Origin: Gammaproteobacteria bacterium | GTDB lineage: Bacteria > Pseudomonadota > Gammaproteobacteria > Eutrophobiales > Eutrophobiaceae | Direction: 5' to 3' | Length of the DNA: 64,000 nucleotides | Assembly (NCBI GenBank): GCA_004297165.1 | Contig: SCUJ01000008.1 | Location: 186,001 to 250,000 of the forward strand | Shown: in pieces, positions 35,729-45,065 of the stretch | Position numbering within the stretch: position 1 is the first letter of the stretch | Layout of the letters: each line of letters starts with the position of its first letter | Notes under the pieces: generated by a model | Database searches by the model: none | Told to the model about the DNA's origin: nothing | The model's input: the letters and a program-made list of their open reading frames with translations, nothing else | Position numbers and translations under genes: made by a program

Positions 35729-36862
35729 TCAGCAGATAAGTCGCTTATATAACTCGGACAGGTTTCCCGCTGTTCGCTTTGAATCAAAACGTTCTCTTGC
35801 CAACTCCCTGTATGCCTGGAACTCCAGGCGCCTGTCATTCATCATCACCTGATTTAGGGCCCCTGAAAGGTCGGTCGAATCTCCCGCCCTAACTGTGAAT
35901 GTGGGGCTGCCCTTGATGACTTCTCTAAGTCCTATACAATCTGAAGCGATCACAGGCACCCCTAAAACTAATGCTTCCATTGGCAATAACGGGCAAGCCT
36001 CCCACAGCGACGGTATCACAATAGCATTCATGCCCATCATAGTTGCCGCAGACGAACTTACCGCTGGCAGAAAAACAAAACTATCGGCCATGCCTTTACT
36101 TCTGATAAGTTCAGCATCTTCTCTGATGAATCCTCCAGACCCCACAGCGATTATACGGAAATCCCTGGGCGGGTTTCCTCTCCTGAGAAGGATGTCAACT
36201 GCCTCCACCAGATGTCGAAAACCCTTCTGTGACATAAACCGCCCGAGAAAGCCGACTAAAAATATATTTTTATCCAATCCCAGCTCCTTATGCAGATCTC
36301 GTTTATCCGGAGAACTGAATTTTTGTACATCAATCCCATTATGTATCGTAGCGATGCGTTTACTGGCAAGTGACGGCAACATTTCAATAAGATTATTTTC
36401 TACATCGTGCGATACGGGATTGAGAATATCGATACAGTTGAATAATTTTGGAAGCAAACGTTTCTTCAAATAGCCGCGCGTCCCCATAAATTGATTATTC
36501 TGCAACACATCATGGATAGTCATGATATGAGGGATTCGAAATAATCTGGCTGGTATCGCCGCTAATGAGCCGGATGTATATCCATGAGAATGGATGAGGT
36601 CATAATCACCATTCAATAATTGATATACAATCGCTTTTAGCAAAGCACTACTACTGTCCGCACAGATCTCATAGGCGATGCCCAGAGTTTCCATGCTCGT
36701 TTTATGCAATTCCACAAGATAATTGTTTGTGAATATAGCGGTATAGTTGATATCACTGAGCGATTGTTGACTATAGACATATTCCATATAGGTCCTGATT
36801 CCACCCACAGGATAGCGTGCCACAAGTAATATGGATCTTTTCCCGGCTTTATAGGCAGGCAT
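35729..36862 (-). CDS. Glycosyltransferase family 4
   Basis: The 377-residue GT-B enzyme shows VARYPVGGIRTYMEYV at the start (acceptor side), HSHGYTSGSLAAIPARL, and the C-terminal donor-binding half LVGFLGRFMSQKGFRHLVEAVDIL and IPSLWEACPLLPMEALVLGVPVIASDCIGLREVI, the E-x7-E motif. It sits between the Wzy-like gene and another transferase with 41 bases downstream. Substrates cannot be read from sequence. Confidence 0.9.
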   Translation of the reverse strand: MPAYKAGKRSILLVARYPVGGIRTYMEYVYSQQSLSDINYTAIFTNNYLVELHKTSMETLGIAYEICADSSSALLKAIVYQLLNGDYDLIHSHGYTSGSLAAIPARLFRIPHIMTIHDVLQNNQFMGTRGYLKKRLLPKLFNCIDILNPVSHDVENNLIEMLPSLASKRIATIHNGIDVQKFSSPDKRDLHKELGLDKNIFLVGFLGRFMSQKGFRHLVEAVDILLRRGNPPRDFRIIAVGSGGFIREDAELIRSKGMADSFVFLPAVSSSAATMMGMNAIVIPSLWEACPLLPMEALVLGVPVIASDCIGLREVIKGSPTFTVRAGDSTDLSGALNQVMMNDRRLEFQAYRELARERFDSKRTAGNLSELYKRLIC

Positions 36863-36893
36863 TATTTATAACTGATAGATTGATTAAGAGAAC

Positions 36894-38204
36894 TTATGCC
36901 TGGTTTTCAGCAACACATCGTAGTTTCTCTTGTAGCAGGATGGTTAATCCTGCGAGGAGATACCAGTGATATCTGGATAGACCATATTGAGCGATGCTGA
37001 AGACCAGAAACATCCAGAAACATGTCGTGAGGGATGACAAAAGATTTCTTTCGTAGAGATACATTTCTCTGACACTATTGGTAGAAGGCTTTGCAAGAAT
37101 CTTTATCAGCAACCCTTCACATTTTCGCGTCACTTTATAAATTCGACAAAGAAATACTGTAAATATCGTCAAGCCGATAATACCAAGTTCTATAAGGACC
37201 TCGATATACAAAATGTGAGATATCTGATAGCCACTATCCAGGTTCCCCTTTGCTTCCATGGATGTCCCCAGGCCAAAGCCGAATATTGGACGTTTCAATG
37301 CCACCTGGAAATCTTTCTCCATGGCATTGAATCTCCCCTGAAAGGTGCCATAGCTTCTCGTATTTTGCGCACCGGTTATTGAAAAATACCTGTCTCTCTG
37401 AACATCATTCATCATTCCCAGGATCAGTAATGCCGTAATTGAAACCACTCCAATCAGAATTATCTTTTTTGAGGACTTTAAATAGATGTTCCATATAACT
37501 GCCAATAACGCCACAAATCCGCTGCGTGACAATGTAAGGAATAACGCGGTAAATAAAGGAATACATACGCAAAGATAGAGCAGTTTACTTTTCCAACGCC
37601 CTCCCCACCATAAGTAATGAATCAGAGTAAAAACAGTAACAATGACAAAGGCAAGTTCGTTAGGGTTGATAATATCAAATGGCGCGCCACTGAGCCTGTT
37701 CGCGAATTCGCCGTCTCCCAGGTATGTCATACTCCCCCAATAACCATAGACAAGATGTAGATAAAGCGGCTCCAGCACTCTAAACAATTGACATGATATT
37801 ATTAGTAATATGAACCTTTTTAATCTTATATTCGTGTCAATCGTTAATATGGTAAAAAAGAAAAATACTATCGATTTTATAAAGTCACTCGCATTGGCCT
37901 TGATGACACTCCCAGGCCATTCGACGAAAGGTAACGTCAAAATAATATAGGCAATCAGGATATATAGTATCTTCGCTATGCTGTTGTTCAACCTTCCCTT
38001 GAGTTTTTCATTTTGCGCGAACAGCATTACAGCAATGGCAATCACGATGATCAAATCCGGCCGGATTATGCTTATTCCAGGAATTCTTTCAGCGAGATGT
38101 AGAAAAAAACTACATACATAAATCATGTATAGGGATGCTGTAAATGAGCTGACTGGCGAACCGGACTCGAAAAGATATCCCGTTCCAATGTCATTAATCC
38201 TCAT
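36894..38204 (-). CDS. O-antigen ligase / Wzy-like polymerase
   Basis: The 436-residue membrane protein has about 11-12 hydrophobic segments. The Wzy_C-like block contains LTLSRSGFVALLAVIWN and, in a large periplasmic loop, RPIFGFGLGTSM. In an XrtA exopolysaccharide locus with Wzz-type partners it is most probably the repeat-unit polymerase. ATG at 38204 is preferred because AGGT lies upstream; an in-frame GTG at 38222 immediately after the glycosyltransferase stop is the alternative. Confidence 0.82.
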   Translation of the reverse strand: MRINDIGTGYLFESGSPVSSFTASLYMIYVCSFFLHLAERIPGISIIRPDLIIVIAIAVMLFAQNEKLKGRLNNSIAKILYILIAYIILTLPFVEWPGSVIKANASDFIKSIVFFFFTILTIDTNIRLKRFILLIISCQLFRVLEPLYLHLVYGYWGSMTYLGDGEFANRLSGAPFDIINPNELAFVIVTVFTLIHYLWWGGRWKSKLLYLCVCIPLFTALFLTLSRSGFVALLAVIWNIYLKSSKKIILIGVVSITALLILGMMNDVQRDRYFSITGAQNTRSYGTFQGRFNAMEKDFQVALKRPIFGFGLGTSMEAKGNLDSGYQISHILYIEVLIELGIIGLTIFTVFLCRIYKVTRKCEGLLIKILAKPSTNSVREMYLYERNLLSSLTTCFWMFLVFSIAQYGLSRYHWYLLAGLTILLQEKLRCVAENQA

Positions 38205-38224
38205 GTGACCTGCGATTAGCACAA

Positions 38225-39361
38225 TTAAATTCTGCCTGCGATCCTTGCATAAAGTTCGGCGTACTTATCCGCCATTACTCGGCTGTCATATTCTTTACGT
38301 ATCATCAATCGAGCCTGGGATCGAATAGTTCCGGCCAATTGCATATCGTTAATAACTCTACTAATCGCTTCCGCCAATTTGACTGGGTTTCTGGGAGGCG
38401 CAAGCAATCCAGTGATGCCGTCTTTTATCGCCTCCGGAATTCCACCAACCGCAGTTGCTACCACCGGCACCCCTGCCGCCATGGCTTCCAGCATAGTAAT
38501 CGGCAATCCTTCTGTGACAGAACTGATAATGAGCGCATCGAATAAATGGAGATAGCGTTTGGCGGCAATTCTATATCCTACTAGTTGAATATTCTCGTTC
38601 AGATGTAATGAATCTATCTGCTTTTGAAGTTTATCTCGAAGATACCCCTCCCCAATGATGATAAGCTTGATATCGGCATCACCATTACGGAGCACTGACA
38701 TCGCCTCTATTAAAGTTTCGAAGCTTTTTTCCCTCGACAATCTTCCAATGGATACGATTGCTTTGCCACCCTTAACGAAGCTCTGAATAACTTCGTCCTT
38801 TCCCGCCTGGGCATTTTCTTCATCATCCAGATCTATGCCGTTAGATATTTTGAATAATTTATTGTTATCAATGCCTGCCGCTCTAAGGCGCTTATCATGC
38901 AGTTGTTGGTCGCTGACCGCTATAACCGCATCGTGATATTTTAGTAACTGCCTCTCAGCCCAGTTATACAAGGAGATCTTCGATATGGGCGTCGTACCCG
39001 TCCAGCCATGCAATGTACAAACTAAGGGTATCCTCCTGAAACAGGCAGGCAACATACCCAGCAGGATATTCGTCTTGTATCCATGCGAATGTAAGATATC
39101 TATATTCTGCTTCTGTGCGATTTCTAATATATTTATCCCTCCGGCCAGATTCAGGCCCGAACGCATTCTGATTGGTTGAACTGTTAAACCTCGTTCCAGT
39201 GCAATAGCTTCCAGTTCCTTGACACTTTCGTCCTTTTTACCAATGCTACCTAGGATTGGAAATAATCCGGATGATTGTTGCCTTTGCATCAGATCGAGCA
39301 GCATGCGCTCCGCGCCATATAATCCATTGCTGTCTATCAGATGTAAAATCCTTAACGGCAT
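38225..39361 (-). CDS. Glycosyltransferase family 4
   Basis: The 378-residue GT-B enzyme starts with LHLIDSNGLYGAERMLLDLM, then HSHGYKTNILLGML and VCTLHGWTG. The donor half is AIVSIGRLSREKSFETLIEAM and ISSVTEGLPITMLEAMAAGVPVVATAVGGIPE (E-x7-E). It is 13 bases downstream of the deacetylase gene. The donor and acceptor are not deducible. Confidence 0.92.
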   Translation of the reverse strand: MPLRILHLIDSNGLYGAERMLLDLMQRQQSSGLFPILGSIGKKDESVKELEAIALERGLTVQPIRMRSGLNLAGGINILEIAQKQNIDILHSHGYKTNILLGMLPACFRRIPLVCTLHGWTGTTPISKISLYNWAERQLLKYHDAVIAVSDQQLHDKRLRAAGIDNNKLFKISNGIDLDDEENAQAGKDEVIQSFVKGGKAIVSIGRLSREKSFETLIEAMSVLRNGDADIKLIIIGEGYLRDKLQKQIDSLHLNENIQLVGYRIAAKRYLHLFDALIISSVTEGLPITMLEAMAAGVPVVATAVGGIPEAIKDGITGLLAPPRNPVKLAEAISRVINDMQLAGTIRSQARLMIRKEYDSRVMADKYAELYARIAGRI

Positions 39362-39373
39362 GTGGCGCCACCC

Positions 39374-40402
39374 TTACTGGTTAGGGTTTCCAACCGCACC
39401 CAGCAAATCACTCATATGCAATAAACCATGAATGACTTTCCTGAAACTATAAAAGCCTTCACTCACACCGTATCTCCTGAGGGCATAGACATCGGTGATT
39501 GACCGATTGTCATGATAAGATACGACTGCGTTGTTGTATCCCGAGTCTTTAACTATGGCGCTTGTCTCCTTTGTGTAATCTTTATGCGCCCCGTTGGGAT
39601 AACAAAAATCATGTACAACTTCTCCTGTAATTTTCTCAATATCAGTCTTGCTCCCGGCAATCTCGTCTGCAGCCTGTTCTCGCGTCAAAGTACTCAGTAC
39701 CGGGTGAGTTCTGGTGTGCGCACCAATGGCAATACCGCCGCTCGATAATTCGCGTATATTCTCCCATGTCATTGGAGCGTACTTTCTTATGGGCGCCGAT
39801 GGCGTATTCACTGACAGTTCATCCGCGATGTCAAAAAGTAATTTATCTCTGTCATTCGGTCGCATTCTTAACATGCGATTAATCAATGCCTTCCAGGCAG
39901 CCGTAATCGAATCAGAATTATCCAGGTCAAATACTGACTCGTTGCCATCGAAGACCAAGCGCATCGATTTTGTATTGGCATTGTCCAGGATATAACTCAA
40001 CTTGTCTGGCCATAGCCATAAGTCGCCATCGATAAATCGGGTAGTGATGTACACAGTCGCTGGCGTTTCCAGCGACTTGAGAATTGGCCATGCAACTCGG
40101 TAGAAATCCTCATATCCATCATCTACAGTCAGTACAATTGCATCGCTCGGAACGGGATTGCCCGATCGGAGACATTCGACAATGGCGGACAGGGGGTATA
40201 TTTTGTAGCATTTTCTAATTTCCTGAATTTGCCACTCAAAAGCTTTTGCGCTTACTTTTCCTGGCTCAGCAGTCTCTGAAAACCTATGGTACATGAGTAT
40301 CCTCGGATGCTTCTTGCAAAACAGACCGGCAATACGGTACAAACCCGCCGAGCCAATAGCTCCGATAAAACTCCTACGGACAGGATATGGAAACATGTTC
40401 AT
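39374..40402 (-). CDS. Polysaccharide deacetylase (NodB homology)
   Basis: The 342-residue carbohydrate esterase family 4 protein carries ILMYHRF, the catalytic TVDDGYEDF, and the metal-binding GAHTRTHPVLSTLTREQAADEI; HDFCYPNGAHKD is the fourth conserved block. It would remove N-acetyl groups from the polysaccharide. The N-terminus (SFIGAIGSAGLYRIAG) is weakly hydrophobic and may be a membrane anchor. It lies 12 bases from the GT4 gene downstream and starts 1 base after the preceding gene ends. A second deacetylase lies in the XrtA block. Confidence 0.9.
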   Translation of the reverse strand: MNMFPYPVRRSFIGAIGSAGLYRIAGLFCKKHPRILMYHRFSETAEPGKVSAKAFEWQIQEIRKCYKIYPLSAIVECLRSGNPVPSDAIVLTVDDGYEDFYRVAWPILKSLETPATVYITTRFIDGDLWLWPDKLSYILDNANTKSMRLVFDGNESVFDLDNSDSITAAWKALINRMLRMRPNDRDKLLFDIADELSVNTPSAPIRKYAPMTWENIRELSSGGIAIGAHTRTHPVLSTLTREQAADEIAGSKTDIEKITGEVVHDFCYPNGAHKDYTKETSAIVKDSGYNNAVVSYHDNRSITDVYALRRYGVSEGFYSFRKVIHGLLHMSDLLGAVGNPNQ

Positions 40403-40403
40403 C

Positions 40404-41498
40404 TCATGATGATGAATTAATGAGACTTTTGTAGATATCAGAGTGCCGTGAAACCATTTTCTTCATGTCGCAAAGTTCTTTAACGGCTTTAGCCGCATTG
40501 CTCCCCATTCGTCTGGCCATGACCCGGTCACTGAGAAGGAGAGATATTTTCTCGGCGAGATTTGCGTAATCTCCTACCTCGACTATAAAGCCAGTTTCGC
40601 CATTCTCGATCAATTCCGTATTGCCACCCGTTCTAGTGCAGACAACGGGTATTTCATTCTGCATATATTCGATGATTGAGTTCGAGAGCCCTTCGGATTC
40701 GGAGCATGATACGGCCACATCAAACGCCCTTATTATTCGCGAAGTATCTTGCATCGCTCCTGTAAAGGTTATTCTTTGCGATATTCCCAGTTTTTCCGCC
40801 AATATCATTAAATCGCTTGCATCGCCAGATCCCACGATTAATAAACTGGCGTCAGGATGACGTTTGCAGATAATCGAGAACGCCCTAATCAGATCATCGA
40901 TTCGTTTCACTTTTCTGATGTTTGCGACCATCCCGATCACAATAACATTCACTCTGTCTTTATCATATGTGTACGGCGCCGGAACGATTACCTCATCAAC
41001 ATTCCGCATTCCGTTATAAATCACATGGATTTTATTCCGCGGGATCCATTCGACACTGTGAGTCCGTTCCTTCACTGCGTTACAGTTGGCAATTACTGCA
41101 TTTACGAATAACGAATTAAATCTGAGAATCGCCGTATTCAAGGCGTTATACCAATAACCCATATCCCGGCGAGAGATAATAACCTTGATGCCGCACGATC
41201 TAAGAATAACCGGCATCAATATGGACGCATCGACAAAATAGATGTGCGCCAGTCTAAAACCTTCCTTTCTTAGACGTAACCCGTATCTGATAACCGCCAG
41301 AAGAGACCTCATACTGAGCATCCTCTTTATTGGCAGGATTGTTATTGCGCATGGGAATTCTGAACCATGGATGTAGGGCGTTGGGTGAAACACGGTAAGA
41401 TGAGGATGGATTTCCTGACGATTAAGGCCGCTTGCCAGATAAAACAATTGCTTCTCTGTCCCTGCATATGGGCCGATATAGCTGTCGATAATATACAT
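40404..41498 (-). CDS. Glycosyltransferase family 4
   Basis: The 364-residue GT-B enzyme begins MYIIDSYIGPYAGTEKQLFYLASGL. The donor half includes GMVANIRKVKRIDDLIRAFSII and VSCSESEGLSNSIIEYMQNEIPVVCTRTGGNTELIENG (E-x7-E). ATG at 41498 is preferred: a longer ORF from 41603 overlaps the GT2 gene end by 77 bases, and the first 35 residues of that extension do not resemble family starts. It lies 28 bases downstream of the GT2 gene. Confidence 0.9.
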   Translation of the reverse strand: MYIIDSYIGPYAGTEKQLFYLASGLNRQEIHPHLTVFHPTPYIHGSEFPCAITILPIKRMLSMRSLLAVIRYGLRLRKEGFRLAHIYFVDASILMPVILRSCGIKVIISRRDMGYWYNALNTAILRFNSLFVNAVIANCNAVKERTHSVEWIPRNKIHVIYNGMRNVDEVIVPAPYTYDKDRVNVIVIGMVANIRKVKRIDDLIRAFSIICKRHPDASLLIVGSGDASDLMILAEKLGISQRITFTGAMQDTSRIIRAFDVAVSCSESEGLSNSIIEYMQNEIPVVCTRTGGNTELIENGETGFIVEVGDYANLAEKISLLLSDRVMARRMGSNAAKAVKELCDMKKMVSRHSDIYKSLINSSS

Positions 41499-41526
41499 GA
41501 CCTTTACAGGTTCACCACGACCTGTA

Positions 41527-42672
41527 TTACCCACAACGCGGGTTCCAAATAATCTGTTTTTCACCCTTAAGATACCGCGCCAGAGACATGGCTGCTGCCG
41601 CATTAATTAAAATAAAATAATAAGGCGCGGTTACAATGATTGGCATACTCGTTGAACGTCTCATGCCATAGCCAACGACAGCAAGCGAATAAAACGTGAT
41701 CTGCAGAAAGAAGATACTCGTATAAAAACTGCTGCCCAGCATGATGAAAGGGTTGACGATGAAACATGCAGCCAGCGGCATCCAGGCCAGATAGCGCAGC
41801 ACCTTGTGAGAAAATAATTGCCAACTGGTTGCTGGATATTTAAGCGGATTCAGGAGCTGTCGCATGTCGTGGATTGCCCATAGCGCCCGCAGCGATACCC
41901 GTACTCGCATGCGGAATTCGGAGTCCTGGCTGGAAAGCGCCTCTTCATTAAGAATGGCCCCGGGTTCGTACACGACCCTGTGCCCCTGTGCAATTACCAT
42001 CAATGGGAGAACGAAGTCTGGTAATTGGTCGGGTTGCATTGGCCGGTAAAGCGATTTACGCACCGCATCTATCCCTCCATCAACGCCGATAACCGAACCA
42101 AATCCTGACTCATATTCCCTGAGGAGATTTTCATATTTCATATAGGCGGTGCAGCCATCGCCGACCGGGGAACCATCAGGATTGGTATAGATCATCTTGC
42201 CGGTTACATAACCGACCTCGGGATCGGCAAAGTTTCTCACGAGCATGCTTATCGCATTCGGATGCCATTGTGAATTCGCATCGGAGAAGAGGAGGATTTC
42301 ACCTTTGGCTTCCGCTACCGCAAGATTCAGTGCGGACGTCTTCCCTTGTCTGGGTTCCTGGCGGATGAGCCGAACGCCTTCTCGCGCAAACTCACCTACA
42401 ATAATATCCGTTCTATCTGTCGAGCCGTCGGATACCACAATGACCTCTGTTAGTGCATGGGGGTATTCCAGAGATAACTTGTTGCGCAGGGTATGTGCAA
42501 TAACCTGTTCTTCGTTATAGGCGGATATAATTATTGTTATAGAGGGGTTTTGTTCGTTACTGATTGGCGTTTCTTTATTGATTGTATGCGAGAGGAACCA
42601 GGCCATGAGAGGGTAGCCGATGTACACGTACACAATCAGCAGGAGTGATGCAATAAATATAATCTCAGCCAT
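41527..42672 (-). CDS. Membrane glycosyltransferase family 2
   Basis: The 381-residue GT-A enzyme has an N-terminal helix (IIFIASLLLIVYVYIGYPL), a catalytic domain with VIVVSDGSTDRTD, LFSDANSQ (DxD-like), SVIGVDGGIDAVR, and QDSEFRMRVR as the variant of the QxxRW processivity motif. Three or four C-terminal helices follow. The overall layout resembles cellulose/hyaluronan synthase-like enzymes, but the RxxRW-type motif is not classical, so processive synthesis is uncertain. It lies 16 bases downstream of the first GNAT gene. Confidence 0.9.
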   Translation of the reverse strand: MAEIIFIASLLLIVYVYIGYPLMAWFLSHTINKETPISNEQNPSITIIISAYNEEQVIAHTLRNKLSLEYPHALTEVIVVSDGSTDRTDIIVGEFAREGVRLIRQEPRQGKTSALNLAVAEAKGEILLFSDANSQWHPNAISMLVRNFADPEVGYVTGKMIYTNPDGSPVGDGCTAYMKYENLLREYESGFGSVIGVDGGIDAVRKSLYRPMQPDQLPDFVLPLMVIAQGHRVVYEPGAILNEEALSSQDSEFRMRVRVSLRALWAIHDMRQLLNPLKYPATSWQLFSHKVLRYLAWMPLAACFIVNPFIMLGSSFYTSIFFLQITFYSLAVVGYGMRRSTSMPIIVTAPYYFILINAAAAMSLARYLKGEKQIIWNPRCG

Positions 42673-42688
42673 ACCGGTTCAGTTCATC

Positions 42689-43849
42689 TTATATCTGCTT
42701 TCTTATCTTTCGCGCGATACGCATCAGAGACGAAGATCGACGCAACCAACCCTTGAGGATACGCGGCAGGAAACCGATCATGATCGGATACACACGTATC
42801 GGGTAAATATAGACATTCGAATAGGCTCGGTGGCACGGGTTCCAGTTCACTTGCCAGGGAGTATCGCTCATGAGGTTGAATTCGGAGATAGCATTATCCT
42901 TGTATGACTGCTCAAGCACGGCCTTGAACAGCAATGCGCCAGGGGAATACTTGCCATACTTTTCGTCATATCCGAGTTTCCATATAACGACGATATCCTT
43001 GAATCGTACCGAGAGATTGCCTGCAATCAACTCAGAACCCCTCTCCAGGAACTCCCATCTCAGCATCCCCGATTCGGACAACCTGGTGGTCAATGTGCGA
43101 TAAAACAGAAGCAATTCAGGCGAACATTCGATTGCTGATCCCTCGCGCCCCTTCCAGCCAGAGGACTCCAATGATGTAAAACGACATAGATCCTCAGGAG
43201 TGGCGGCATCATGTTCAAGCACGGTCAATCTTAACCCGGATTTCTCGTTCAGCTTGTTTTCAGCCCGGCGCAAATTCCCTCGCATATTCTTCGAAAGCCC
43301 TCCGAAGTAGTCCTCATATTTACCAATCACTGGAAAATAATACCCGATACCGGCGCTCTCACTAACCGTTAGATGCCATCCCGGATGAATCAGGCAATCC
43401 ACTGTCGGTGAATCATCCACTACCCGGCGCAATTCGATGGAAAACCAGTCCGGCGTTATCCTGCCGACCGCTTCGATCAGTGCCCGGAAGGTCTCAAGTT
43501 GATGCTCAGCCGCATACAGGATGTCTCCGCCAAAGGTATGACTATCATCGGGGGTACGCAGAACCAACCTGGGCATCCCTGCAATACTTACCCTGTTTAT
43601 CACCAAGGGAAGGACCCCAACCAGCCGGCCCTCAAGGTATGCAAACAGCACATACCATGACTGATCTTTCTGCACCCTATGCTGCAAGTAAGCGGACACC
43701 CATGCGTAAGACAACATGGGCGATCGTTGCGGGCTGCTGATCAATAGCGCATCCCATGCCTCAGCCTTTGTAGCGAGGTCACTCTGGTTGCGACAAACCT
43801 CGATTTCCAGATTATTCCGGGATTTTACGAGTTCTCTTTCCCCCTTCAT
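42689..43849 (-). CDS. GNAT-type acyltransferase, CelD/BcsL-like
   Basis: The 386-residue product resembles the Acetyltransf_6 / CelD group: SPMLSYAWVSAYLQHRV, YVLFAYLEGRLVGVLPLVINR, and the second half GYYFPVIGKYEDYFGGLSKNMRGNLRRAENKL, AGNLSVRFKDIVVIWKLGYDEKYGKYSPGALLFKAVL. Such proteins are common in cellulose and exopolysaccharide loci and may acylate sugars or lipid carriers; substrate unknown. It has a second, related gene 78 bases upstream on the same strand. Confidence 0.82.
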   Translation of the reverse strand: MKGERELVKSRNNLEIEVCRNQSDLATKAEAWDALLISSPQRSPMLSYAWVSAYLQHRVQKDQSWYVLFAYLEGRLVGVLPLVINRVSIAGMPRLVLRTPDDSHTFGGDILYAAEHQLETFRALIEAVGRITPDWFSIELRRVVDDSPTVDCLIHPGWHLTVSESAGIGYYFPVIGKYEDYFGGLSKNMRGNLRRAENKLNEKSGLRLTVLEHDAATPEDLCRFTSLESSGWKGREGSAIECSPELLLFYRTLTTRLSESGMLRWEFLERGSELIAGNLSVRFKDIVVIWKLGYDEKYGKYSPGALLFKAVLEQSYKDNAISEFNLMSDTPWQVNWNPCHRAYSNVYIYPIRVYPIMIGFLPRILKGWLRRSSSLMRIARKIRKQI

Positions 43850-43927
43850 GCCAGATTTCCAGAGATCATGACCTTGCTACGTCTAATTGCAGAAACTATA
43901 AATTACAGTGGCAAGTTCAGGTATCGA

Positions 43928-45061
43928 CTATGAACCCGGTTTGTCCTGCCTGCGTGAAGCTGTCAACAAATCACGAAACCTCCTGACGAGCATGTGCCCT
44001 TCAATGTACATCTGATGTTGCAAGTTTCCAGAGACCTGCGATGTCTGCAAACTATATTCATACCCGACGTTCCCCTTCAATTTTTCCTTATAGAAAGAAT
44101 TCTTTCCCCCGCCGACCAGGAAATCGTAAAGATGGATTGCAGGATCCTGAAAGGCTTCTTCCAGCGCATAACCAAGGTGCAGCGTGCCAAGCGATACTTT
44201 TTTATCGAAATCGCCGATAAAAACGGAATGCAGGTTGTAGCGCCTGCCTCCGGCGTGGATATCGTAGATTGCCGATACCTCTTTACCATCCACATGCATG
44301 ACGCAGTACACCGGCTTTAGATAGGTTTCACAGCAATCCGCCAACCTTTTGTGGAAATCAATTTCCGCTTGTTCCGGTTGTGCTTGCCTGCGATCCAGAT
44401 GCAAGCGGCATAATAATCTGAAAAACGATTCCCGACCCGCGCTGTCGTCATGCGCGACCCGCTCCAGGCGCATCCTGCCCCCCAAGTAGGACCTCCTATT
44501 GAAGAGCTTCAGCCTGGTATTGCTGCCCAGGGAACCGAGCCATTCCTGGAAACTGCCTGTGGTGTCGATGCACACCCCTCTATCCTGGCCACGCAGGGTG
44601 ACTTTTCGCCCCATAGTACCCAACGTATCCAGGATCACGGGAGAATGATCGCAGATGATCATATCGTCCCATTTCATGGAACGAAGATGCATCGTGATCG
44701 CCCGCATCGCCTCGGTCTCACGTCCCTTTCTGAGGATGAATCCGGTGTGCTCCGATCTGACAGTCAGATGTCTCCAGATATTGCCTATAAATTGCAACTG
44801 ATATCCTGAAGGGCCCAGAGTACGCCTGACCCTGTGCCTGTATAGTGGGGCGATCCCGATTATTTCCAGATTATCCCTGACGGTAAGCAGAAGTAACTCC
44901 AAGGCATGCAGACTTGACCACGTTTGCCACCAGGAATGGCACCAAGGCCAACTTGCGAATATTGGATCCGCTTCTGAATCTGCAAGACACTCTTGCCATT
45001 CTACTCCAAACTGATCAAACTGCCTGTCTGACAGCTCCTCTACTTCAATTCCACTATTCAT
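43928..45061 (-). CDS. GNAT-type acyltransferase, CelD/BcsL-like, second copy
   Basis: The 377-residue product has the same layout as its neighbour: FASWPWCHSWWQTWSSLHALELLLLTVRDNLEIIGIAPLYRHRVR and DGKEVSAIYDIHAGGRRYNLHSVFIGDFDKKVSLGTLHLGYALEEAF, followed by YDFLVGGGKNSFYKEKLKG. The two are clearly diverged, so this is not a recent duplication. It starts 4 bases after the GT2 stop. The acyl group is unknown. Confidence 0.82.
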   Translation of the reverse strand: MNSGIEVEELSDRQFDQFGVEWQECLADSEADPIFASWPWCHSWWQTWSSLHALELLLLTVRDNLEIIGIAPLYRHRVRRTLGPSGYQLQFIGNIWRHLTVRSEHTGFILRKGRETEAMRAITMHLRSMKWDDMIICDHSPVILDTLGTMGRKVTLRGQDRGVCIDTTGSFQEWLGSLGSNTRLKLFNRRSYLGGRMRLERVAHDDSAGRESFFRLLCRLHLDRRQAQPEQAEIDFHKRLADCCETYLKPVYCVMHVDGKEVSAIYDIHAGGRRYNLHSVFIGDFDKKVSLGTLHLGYALEEAFQDPAIHLYDFLVGGGKNSFYKEKLKGNVGYEYSLQTSQVSGNLQHQMYIEGHMLVRRFRDLLTASRRQDKPGS

Positions 45062-45065
45062 GATT

